IMG/VR virus record: IMGVR_UViG_3300021579_000019
Span: 1-37,675 of that record
Length of the DNA: 37,675 bases
Origin: a virus
Direction: 5' to 3' (one strand)
This document shows, in pieces, positions 30,987 through 36,814 of the stretch. The notes under the pieces were generated by a model. The model ran no database searches and was not told where the DNA came from. It saw only the letters and a list, made by a program, of their open reading frames with translations. A program made the translations under genes and the position numbers. Each line of letters begins with the position of its first letter. Position 1 is the stretch's first letter.

Positions 30987-32351
30987 TTACTCTCCGAGTT
31001 TCGTCTGGCAGTGTGGGCAAACTGTTGCAGTCTTGCTTACTGGCATCCGGCAGGATGGACAGAACTGGGCTAGCCCTGCTAATCCCAGAATACTACTAGC
31101 ACCTTCCATAAGGTCAGTCACCGACCATATAGCGGCATCAAAATTATTTGGACTGTCCTTGCTGGCTATCGTGTAGTTGCATAACTGATCCTCAAGCACA
31201 GGAAAACCACCGACAAGATGGAACCTGTTTTGTTCAGCTAGGGAAGCGATTGGTTCGGCACGCACAATCTTGCCGCGCGTTGCTGTCACCTTCTTGTAAC
31301 TCACGGTTGAATCAACTTGACGTATCAAGTGTTCAATCATGTCGCCACCATTATTGGTTTCGGCAACAATACGGTCAGCTTTATGGCGATGGTAAGCGTC
31401 CACGGCTATGCGCGCCCAAGCATCCGGTGTTTCACGGCAAGTCAAATCTTCAAGAATGTAGTAATGCTGGTCTGATGTGACACCGGCCACGACGATACCT
31501 GTTTCGTCCGAGTCCTCACCCGAAGTCACGGCAGGGTCGATAGCGACCACGATGCGAATGAGTGGAGGCAAGTCGGCTAACGTGATTCGGTTGGCTTCCA
31601 GGTTGTCACGGTTGAATAGCGCACCCTCGACACTATCCACAATCTCCCCATACAACTCCTGCCGACCTAGGCGAGTGCCGTCATACTTCGCCAACAATTC
31701 GGCAAGCGCCGAAGGTGCAAGGTTGGCCGCGTTATCGAACGTGGAACCACGCACAACAATCACGCCTTCACGCTTCATTACATCCTTCACCAACTTGGTT
31801 GGCCTAGGAGTGGTTGTAATCATTACTTGCGGATGTTCACCCAAACGCAAACCAAACTGCAACTGATCCCAAGCGTCAGGGTTGTTGAAAGCCGCAAACT
31901 CGTCACACCAAGCCCAGTGAAACTGAGGGCCGCGCAAACGGTCTGGTTCTTCAGCTGAAAAACCTTTGATTCGGCTACCGTTTTTCAAAAAGATTTCAGC
32001 ATTAGAGCGGTTGTAGTTTTCTAACACACCAAACTCGTTGAGGATGCGGATTAGTCCGCTATCGCCTTCGAAGCAAGTGTCGCGCACATCAGCAAAGGTT
32101 GGGGCTAGGACTGCGCCGCGAGTTTTAGCACCCAAAATTGCTTTCTTAGATGACCATTCGGCGGCACTCTTTGTTTTCCCGCCGCCGCGACCAAGCAACA
32201 TCATGTAGACGCGCCACGAGTAATCGTCAGGTGGTAGCTGGTTTGGTCTCGCTTGTAGGTTCTCCCATTTGTAGAGCCTTGCTGCTACTTGCTGATTGGG
32301 TGTTAGCACTGGCAATGATTCTGGCAAGTTCTGATCTAATGTCGTTTGCAT
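30987..32351 (-). CDS. terL: Terminase large subunit with C-terminal Zn ribbon
   Basis: The 454-residue protein has Walker A GRGGGKT (54-60), preceded by the typical ARPNQLPP and WR, Walker B WCDE (148-151), TTTPRPTKL as coupling motif, and the nuclease half with AIDPA (acidic site near 265), AETNNGG and DAAIW. It cuts and translocates concatemeric DNA. The last 25 residues are CPSC...CPHC, a zinc ribbon not normally part of TerL. The ATG at 32351 has AGAGGTGA before it and overlaps TerS by 125 nt; the ARPNQLPP motif itself lies inside the overlap, so some overlap is certain. Confidence 0.92.
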   Translation of the reverse strand: MQTTLDQNLPESLPVLTPNQQVAARLYKWENLQARPNQLPPDDYSWRVYMMLLGRGGGKTKSAAEWSSKKAILGAKTRGAVLAPTFADVRDTCFEGDSGLIRILNEFGVLENYNRSNAEIFLKNGSRIKGFSAEEPDRLRGPQFHWAWCDEFAAFNNPDAWDQLQFGLRLGEHPQVMITTTPRPTKLVKDVMKREGVIVVRGSTFDNAANLAPSALAELLAKYDGTRLGRQELYGEIVDSVEGALFNRDNLEANRITLADLPPLIRIVVAIDPAVTSGEDSDETGIVVAGVTSDQHYYILEDLTCRETPDAWARIAVDAYHRHKADRIVAETNNGGDMIEHLIRQVDSTVSYKKVTATRGKIVRAEPIASLAEQNRFHLVGGFPVLEDQLCNYTIASKDSPNNFDAAIWSVTDLMEGASSILGLAGLAQFCPSCRMPVSKTATVCPHCQTKLGE

Positions 32352-32724
32352 CGTATGAAATCACCTCTGCCTGTATTTTTGTGGGTTGGTCTAAACCGAG
32401 TAGGCGCGCCCTACGTTCCATGATGCGAAGCAGGTTAGCGATGCTGGGGTTGTCGCCTTGTAACACTTTGCCCCAGATAGCGGACTGTGCCAGGTCTAGG
32501 CGTTCGGTTTCCACTTGCCGGATAGCGTCAACGTCCTCTTTGACTACACGCTTCAAAGCGCGTTCGTAAGCGTTGTAAGCGCCACTAGCGGTTAGTCCTA
32601 CACGTTCGCCAATCAAATCCCAGGTGAGGCCGCCACGGCGTAGTTTGACAACTTCCGCTTCACGTTGCGTGACTTCGGGTTTGGGTGCGCCACCCCTTGG
32701 TCGTCCACCTTTTGCGCTAGCCAT
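32227..32724 (-). CDS. terS: Terminase small subunit
   Basis: The 165-residue protein has a basic N-terminus (KGGRPRGGAPKP), an HTH at about 18-50 (REAEVVKLRRGGLTWDLIGERVGLTASGAYNAYERALKR), a helical oligomerisation part with RIMERRARLLGLDQP and a flexible Ser/Thr-rich tail. This is typical of actinophage TerS, which recognises the packaging start. The tail coding region is shared with the first 42 codons of TerL in another frame. No clear ribosome-binding site precedes the ATG at 32724. Confidence 0.8.
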   Translation of the reverse strand: MASAKGGRPRGGAPKPEVTQREAEVVKLRRGGLTWDLIGERVGLTASGAYNAYERALKRVVKEDVDAIRQVETERLDLAQSAIWGKVLQGDNPSIANLLRIMERRARLLGLDQPTKIQAEVISYDANDIRSELARIIASANTQSASSSKALQMGEPTSETKPATT

Positions 32725-32751
32725 AAGTTTTAGTGTAATCGAGAATGATTA

Positions 32752-33216
32752 TCAGTTGCAGGGAATGACTTCGCCACACGCCTGGCACGTATGCGTCCGA
32801 GGCTCCAAAACAGGCAAGGGTTCGGGGTCGGTAGGTGGTTCTAGGTTCTCGAAACCGAGTTCTCCAACTTCCCAACCGGAAGCGTCTAACTCTATGAGTT
32901 GGTTGGCGAGAATGTTTGCATCCCATTCAGCCATCTCAGCTGTGCGGTTGTCTGCGAGAGCATAGGCGCGGGCCATTTCGTAAGACCAAGTTTCGGGAAC
33001 AGCGGTAACGGCTATCTCTGTCCAACCTAAATACTTTGCCGCCTCAGCTGTGCCATTGCCTGCGAGGATAACTCCATCGTGGGTAACGACAATCGGGCGG
33101 CGTTGACCGAACTTGTCCAGGCTGTGAGCGATGGCTTGGATGTTTGCGTTAGAGTGTTTGCGGGCGTTCTCTGGGTCTGGGGTTAGATCCGCGATGCGTC
33201 TAGTTTCGATTAGCAT
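32752..33216 (-). CDS. ParB-like nuclease-domain protein
   Basis: I start at the ATG at 33216 in TAATG, coupled to the tiny membrane peptide; a longer frame to 33279 would overlap it fully. The 154 residues begin with ETRRIADLTPDPENARKHS, then SLDKFGQRRPIVV and GVILAGNGTAEAAKYLG, the ParB/Srx signature seen in phage proteins next to terminase or methylase genes. The C-terminus has CQACGEVIPC, a Cys motif. Phage ParB-like proteins can be DNA-binding or nucleases; here it sits just before TerS. Confidence 0.82.
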   Translation of the reverse strand: MLIETRRIADLTPDPENARKHSNANIQAIAHSLDKFGQRRPIVVTHDGVILAGNGTAEAAKYLGWTEIAVTAVPETWSYEMARAYALADNRTAEMAEWDANILANQLIELDASGWEVGELGFENLEPPTDPEPLPVLEPRTHTCQACGEVIPCN

Positions 33217-33284
33217 TAGTGCCACTGACTCCAAATCGTTAGCCATACGGCGAGCGCCGCCCCGACAAGAACAAGCCAAATCAT
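33216..33284 (-). CDS. Tiny membrane peptide, 22 aa
   Basis: A frame ATG 33284 to TAA 33216 encodes 22 residues, MIWLVLVGAALAVWLTIW then SQWH, almost one perfect transmembrane helix. Its start lies in ATGA with the stop of the gene before it, and its stop in TAATG with the ParB gene. Such double coupling is what real genes show in this genome. It may only serve translational coupling, and short length keeps confidence moderate. Confidence 0.5.
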   Translation of the reverse strand: MIWLVLVGAALAVWLTIWSQWH

Positions 33285-33424
33285 TCGTCGCTCCATTCAG
33301 TTGGCCGATGGTCGCCGTGCAAAACTTTGAACGTGCCTTCAGCGATATAGATTGCCCGCCAAGAACGGACAGTTGTGATGTATTCGGTTCCGCAAATGCA
33401 TCGGAAAACGATTTGGGTTTTCAC
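33281..33424 (-). CDS. Small protein, 47 aa, with CIC motif
   Basis: The start is the GTG at 33424 in GTGA, at the stop of the FmdB-like gene; a longer frame to 33577 overlaps that gene completely. The 47-residue product (IVFRCICGTEYITT at the start) has one CxC site and a basic-aromatic middle. No family is recognised. Confidence 0.58.
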   Translation of the reverse strand: MKTQIVFRCICGTEYITTVRSWRAIYIAEGTFKVLHGDHRPTEWSDE

Positions 33425-33597
33425 TTGTCTTTCCCTGCCCAGCCAGTGCCTCGGAATGTGACTGCTGGTGTCGTATAGCTGCGGATCATTGCTACTTTGC
33501 AGTTGTTGCAGGTTGGTTTGGGTAGGGTTTGCGTCATTGGTTGTGTGACCGTGAACACGGACTGGCATAGTGGGCACTTGAAGTCGTAGTGAGTCAT
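33421..33597 (-). CDS. FmdB-like zinc ribbon protein
   Basis: The start is the ATG at 33597 in ATGA with AGAGGG upstream; the 58-residue product has YDFKCPLCQSVFTVTQ, then PTCNNCKVAMIRSYTTPAVTFRGTGWAGKD, the FmdB/regulatory zinc ribbon pattern in full. Such proteins are common in actinophage genomes close to terminase or replication genes; their role is unknown, possibly nucleic-acid binding. Confidence 0.82.
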   Translation of the reverse strand: MTHYDFKCPLCQSVFTVTQPMTQTLPKPTCNNCKVAMIRSYTTPAVTFRGTGWAGKDK

Positions 33598-34115
33598 TTG
33601 TTTCCCTCTAAAAAAGGTTTGCTGGCTTTTGCCCATCTTTTCCCATTACGAATAAGGCTGATGGTAGAGGATTCGATTCCTACTATTTTTCCTATTTCGC
33701 GCTGGGTTTTACCTTGTGCAAGCAACTCAAAAATTACGGGAATATCGGCTTCAGTTAGTTTTGCCATTCCATGTTTTGAACCAGAATTATCTGGCTGCTT
33801 CATCAAGCCTCTTGCCTGAGCTTCCATCATGTTTTCTTTAGATGTTCCCCAGCGCAGGTGGTCAGGGTTGATGCACGGCGGATTGTCGCAAGAATGAAGA
33901 GTATGCATTTTGGCCCCAGGTTCGCCGTAAACCATAATTGCAACTAAACGATGAGTTCCATATTGTTTCCCGTTAGTGTAAACGTAGCCGTAGTTTTTGG
34001 GATCTCTGCCCATTTGCCATTCCATGCATCCATTTGGCATAAGTTTGGTGTTTTTTAGCAAATACTCGAGCGTTACAGGTTCGGTTCGTTGTGGGGCTTT
34101 GGTATATTGATTCAT
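33594..34115 (-). CDS. HNH homing-type endonuclease with HTH
   Basis: The 173-residue protein has an N-terminal HNH_3-type nuclease (THRLVAIMVYGEPG, then HTLHSCDNPPCINPDHLRWGTSKENMMEA, about 56-101) followed by a helix-turn-helix (LAQGKTQREIGKIVGIESSTISLIRNG, about 133-160) that would recognise the target. This is a free-standing homing endonuclease layout. It lies between ssb and the FmdB-like gene, preceded by a hairpin and repeats that could mark its insertion. Confidence 0.87.
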   Translation of the reverse strand: MNQYTKAPQRTEPVTLEYLLKNTKLMPNGCMEWQMGRDPKNYGYVYTNGKQYGTHRLVAIMVYGEPGAKMHTLHSCDNPPCINPDHLRWGTSKENMMEAQARGLMKQPDNSGSKHGMAKLTEADIPVIFELLAQGKTQREIGKIVGIESSTISLIRNGKRWAKASKPFLEGNK

Positions 34116-34143
34116 GTTGAACTACCTTTCATAGTTTGACCAC

Positions 34144-34172
34144 GCCTCCGAATGTTCTCGCATTGCGGAGGC
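34144..34172 (+). terminator. Hairpin with T tract on the plus strand, before the HNH gene
   Basis: GCCTCCG pairs with CGGAGGC, extended by AATG/CATT with a one-base bulge, and is followed on the plus strand by ATTTTTATTTT, a textbook terminator for plus-strand transcription. All genes here are minus, so it would block antisense transcripts, or act on the minus strand as a leader hairpin just upstream of the HNH ribosome-binding site. Confidence 0.6.
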
Positions 34173-34196
34173 ATTTTTATTTTATCGCCACCGCCG

Positions 34197-34254
34197 ACCT
34201 TTTAGAAAAGTGACGAACCTATAAGCCGTAAACGGTTTACCTTTTAGAAAGGTG
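34197..34254. repeat. Pair of 16-bp near-identical repeats at the ssb 3' end
   Basis: ACCTTTTAGAAAAGTG at 34197-34212 and ACCTTTTAGAAAGGTG at 34239-34254 are direct repeats, each partly palindromic. The second contains the last codons and stop of ssb. Between them is a CCGTAAACGG palindrome. They could be operators or a duplication left by insertion of the HNH gene. Confidence 0.6.
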
Positions 34255-34681
34255 CGTCGTTGTCAGCGAAAGCATAGGCAGGGTCAACAACGGGTGCGCC
34301 CCAGTCGTTGCTGTTGCGAGGCTTCGCGCTCCGTGCCGGCTCATCCCACTGCTTGACGGCAGGCTTCTCACGCTGAACCACAGTAATACTGTCGGCAACA
34401 ACATCGTGGAACACTTTACCGTTGTCGGCGGTGCGGATAGTGAGGCGGCCCGCAACGATGACACGGACACCCTTCATCAACTGGTCAGTGACAGTCACAT
34501 CAGTGTCGAAGCTGGTGACGCGGATCCAAGTGGTTTCCCCGTTCACATACTCGTTGCCAACCTTTTTCGACGGTGTGACACCAACATTGAATGTTACATA
34601 CTGTTTGCCGGCAGCCGAGGTTTTCACTTCAGCGATACTTCCCAGGTTGCCTGTGAACTCGGCCTTGATTTCTCCAGCCAT
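34244..34681 (-). CDS. ssb: Single-stranded DNA-binding protein
   Basis: The 145-residue protein has an OB fold pattern (GNLGSIAEV at the start, then KQYVTFNVGVTP, ETTWIRVTSF, LMKGVRVIVAGRL) and a disordered linker that ends in the acidic tip DNDAPF, the SSB tail that recruits other DNA proteins. It protects single strands during replication and recombination and likely cooperates with ERF and the Cas4-like nuclease. It starts after GGAAGGAAAAAGTAA, directly downstream of the WhiB gene. Confidence 0.9.
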   Translation of the reverse strand: MAGEIKAEFTGNLGSIAEVKTSAAGKQYVTFNVGVTPSKKVGNEYVNGETTWIRVTSFDTDVTVTDQLMKGVRVIVAGRLTIRTADNGKVFHDVVADSITVVQREKPAVKQWDEPARSAKPRNSNDWGAPVVDPAYAFADNDAPF

Positions 34682-34897
34682 TTACTTTTTCCTTCCAATC
34701 AGTTGTTTGCGCTCATCCGGAGTTAATCCGCCCCAAACGCCATAAGTAAAGTCTTGCCCATCCAACGCGAATTGTAAACACTTCACACGGATAGGGCATT
34801 CGTTGCAGATTTGTTTTGCGAGCGTGAATGTTGTCGGGTCGAACCACACTTCGGGGTCGGTGGTGCGACAGTTCGCTTCATCCCAAGTTTCGCTCAT
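34682..34897 (-). CDS. WhiB-family transcription regulator
   Basis: The 71-residue protein has the WhiB signature: C10, then CNECPIRVKC (three Cys) for an Fe-S cluster, then YGVWGGLTPDER, the glycine-containing turn, and a basic end (GRKK) that contacts DNA. WhiB proteins are restricted to Actinobacteria and their phages, so this is the best host marker in the window. Phage versions can interfere with host WhiB control or sigma factor interactions. Confidence 0.93.
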   Translation of the reverse strand: MSETWDEANCRTTDPEVWFDPTTFTLAKQICNECPIRVKCLQFALDGQDFTYGVWGGLTPDERKQLIGRKK

Positions 34898-34915
34898 GGA
34901 TTAAGTTTACTGCTT

Positions 34916-35314
34916 TTATAGGGTTTGTAGGCGTATTTCTGTTCTTGCTTCGCCGTAATGTTTGCGGGCCGTAATAACGATTATTTGGGCATCGTCAGTG
35001 ATTGCGCCGGATTGTGTGAGTGCGTCACCTACTGCACGGATTAGGTGATCCGTGTCGGGTTTCGTGGTCATGTGTTGGCGGCGCACTGTTTTGGGTTTGT
35101 CGAAGTAGAAGTCTATTTCCAGCTGGAGGGGTGTTTCGGCTGGGGTTTTATTCCAGTGTTGTTCTGTGGCGGCGTTTTGTATGGCGGTGATTGCTTGTTT
35201 GCGCCACGGCATCAGGTTTTTGTTTGCTTCGGTGAGGACGGCGCGGCCTTTGACAACATACGCCGTTTTGGAGCCTTGCTGTTGGGGTTTGCCTGGAATG
35301 CTAACGGTCAGCAC
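34916..35314 (-). CDS. RusA-like Holliday junction resolvase
   Basis: The 132-residue protein begins with VSIPGKPQQQGSKTAY, then has IDFYFDKPKT and the catalytic block KPDTDHLIRAVGDALTQSGAITDDAQI (about 84-110) with the conserved acidic residues of RusA. It resolves branched DNA before packaging. The GTG at 35314 overlaps the upstream gene by 14 nt. It probably serves the same recombination pathway as ERF and SSB. Confidence 0.87.
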   Translation of the reverse strand: MLTVSIPGKPQQQGSKTAYVVKGRAVLTEANKNLMPWRKQAITAIQNAATEQHWNKTPAETPLQLEIDFYFDKPKTVRRQHMTTKPDTDHLIRAVGDALTQSGAITDDAQIIVITARKHYGEARTEIRLQTL

Positions 35315-35528
35315 GGTGAATCAGGTAGTCGATTGCGTCGAACCAACCGGTCTTATAGCTGGGGGTTTCCGAGATTTCGTCTGCGAGCGGGTCGGCTTCG
35401 GCGAGGGCTTCAGCGGCCTCTAGGCGTTCTTTGCGTAGGAACTCTAGCCAACGTTCGTTTGCTTCCTTTACGCCTGTTGTTGCTCCGGCAGCGAAGTCGT
35501 TGAGTGCTTTGTCTAGTTTCTCGTTCAC
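35301..35528 (-). CDS. Hypothetical 75-aa protein
   Basis: Not recognised. It is a helical, acidic protein with an Ala/Glu-rich middle. The GTG start at 35528 lies just downstream of the terminator at 35547-35568, so it is the first gene of the next transcription unit and a promoter is expected in the few bases between or by read-through. Its stop overlaps the RusA gene. Confidence 0.68.
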   Translation of the reverse strand: MNEKLDKALNDFAAGATTGVKEANERWLEFLRKERLEAAEALAEADPLADEISETPSYKTGWFDAIDYLIHRADR

Positions 35529-35546
35529 GGTTTTAGTCTAAAAGAA

Positions 35547-35568
35547 AACCCCCACCTAAGTGGGGGTT
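35547..35568 (-). terminator. Intrinsic terminator ending the RNA-repair operon
   Basis: On the minus strand AACCCCCAC pairs perfectly with GTGGGGGTT around a TTAG loop and runs into TTCTTTTAG. It follows the tRNA-like sequence downstream of rnl1. Confidence 0.92.
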
Positions 35569-35725
35569 CCAGCGAGTCACCTTACCGCTCACCGTCTCAA
35601 CACATCGTCTGGTTTCGCCTGTTCCAGCAAACTCGGTTAACTGACCGAGGTAAGGATTCGAACCTTACTGTGCGCGACCTGGTAGGAGGACTGCTCTAAG
35701 TGTTGATTTACTTATTTAGATTCTA
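35569..35725 (-). ncRNA. tRNA 3'-half-like element and downstream hairpin
   Basis: Within this 157-base gap the minus strand carries a perfect T arm (TAAGG-TTCGAAT-CCTTA, 35667-35651) followed by CCTCGGT-CA, an acceptor 3' strand. Upstream are TTAGAGC and CTCCTA-(C)-CAGG, words typical of tRNA D and anticodon regions, with GTCCT/AGGTC pairing at four of five positions around a 6-base loop. No 5' strand complementary to CCTCGGT exists upstream. CTCGGT pairs instead with ACCGAG just downstream (35649-35632). It is therefore a tRNA 3' half with a degenerate 5' half: a decayed tRNA, an attP-like remnant or a structured 3' end of the rnl1 transcript. Confidence 0.5.
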
Positions 35726-36814
35726 CTAATCTGCATCGTTAGATACAAGCCTAATAGTTTTCGGATTCACTGGACGCAACTGTCGCCAAAGCAATGCTTC
35801 AAGTTTTGTTGTAGCACCATCGAGAAGCAGAAACATTGCCGCCCTGTCTGGGTGTTTAGCAAAAATAGCTGCATAATCTTTCCGGCTTGCCTCAAACAAG
35901 TTTTCGGTCAGATTCTCAAACTCGTAATCCAACCGAACAAACTCGGCTTTGAAAGTGTCCGTCAATGTTTCGGCAACCTGCTTCACCCAAACATGGAACT
36001 CGTCAGGCGCACCCGCAAACTCGGTTTCAAGATTCTTACCTTGAGAGAGGACTTCCCAAATGTGGCGTTCGTTTACGCGCGTCAAATACTTGTGTAGGCG
36101 TTTGTATTCGTCGAACTTGATTTTGACCATGCCAGTGTAGGCGTGAACAACATAACCTTCAGCGTTCGGTCTGGCGGGGAGTGACAAAAGTTCACCAAAT
36201 GTCATAGTGCCAAACGATTGAACGCAGTCACGAAAAATGTCGCTAAACGGCCACGTGTCAGACGTAAACAATTTGCCCGTCTCGTTGGAAACAGCACCCA
36301 AAAACCGCATCGTGTTTACGGATCCATAATCAACCACTACACGGTTCTCTGGGTAAATGATTTCAAACAAATACGTGAAACCAAAATCCAAAAAATCGTC
36401 GCGGTCGGACAAGTTTTCATTCCAAAACTTGGTTGCCCAAACTGCTTGCTCGCTAGAAAACGAACCCCTGGTCGCTACAGCTGTGGAACCGTCCGGCATT
36501 GGGTAAAGAATGCCCAAAGAACCGTCTGCCTTATCGAATGCGGTTACTTCAGCGTTCAAGGAAATGTTGGGGGCTTGTTCCTGGTCGTAGTTGAAAAACT
36601 TGCGTATTGGGCGCGCTATGACTTTGTTTGTTTCTGCATGGACAATGAGTCCGCGGCATTGCAAAGTTACTTCATTCCAAGCTTCATCCCAAGTGCAACT
36701 ATCTGTGTAGTTGTAAATGATGTAAGGCGCGGTTGGATGCGTTTGGGCTTTTATGTAGCCCGCCTGCATCATGTCCAAGAACTGTGATTCTGTAAACAGG
36801 TCAAAAAGGTGCAT
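35726..36814 (-). CDS. rnl1: T4 Rnl1-like RNA ligase
   Basis: The ATG at 36814 in TAATG, coupled to pnk, is chosen over one at 36868 that would sit inside pnk; it gives 362 residues against 374 for T4 Rnl1. The nucleotidyl transferase motifs are in order: motif I DKADGSL with Lys95 (T4 Lys99), FLFEI-type motif III in YLFEIIYPENRVVVDYG, and motif IV EGYVVHAYTG followed by VKIKFDEY. The C-terminal helical domain, which gives tRNA preference in T4 Rnl1, is retained. With Pnk it would repair tRNAs cut in the anticodon loop. The order pnk-rnl1 with translational coupling makes equal output likely. Confidence 0.93.
   Translation of the reverse strand: MHLFDLFTESQFLDMMQAGYIKAQTHPTAPYIIYNYTDSCTWDEAWNEVTLQCRGLIVHAETNKVIARPIRKFFNYDQEQAPNISLNAEVTAFDKADGSLGILYPMPDGSTAVATRGSFSSEQAVWATKFWNENLSDRDDFLDFGFTYLFEIIYPENRVVVDYGSVNTMRFLGAVSNETGKLFTSDTWPFSDIFRDCVQSFGTMTFGELLSLPARPNAEGYVVHAYTGMVKIKFDEYKRLHKYLTRVNERHIWEVLSQGKNLETEFAGAPDEFHVWVKQVAETLTDTFKAEFVRLDYEFENLTENLFEASRKDYAAIFAKHPDRAAMFLLLDGATTKLEALLWRQLRPVNPKTIRLVSNDAD

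Noticed and set aside
33425-33577. 98-aa reading of the gene ending at 33281
   Set aside because: The first 51 codons lie wholly inside the FmdB-like gene in another frame; the GTGA start at 33424 is better supported.
35632-35649. Permuted tRNA gene (3' half before 5' half)
   Set aside because: CTCGGT pairs with ACCGAG downstream, which resembles a permuted acceptor stem, but the linker is only six bases, no D arm follows convincingly, and D-like words lie upstream instead.
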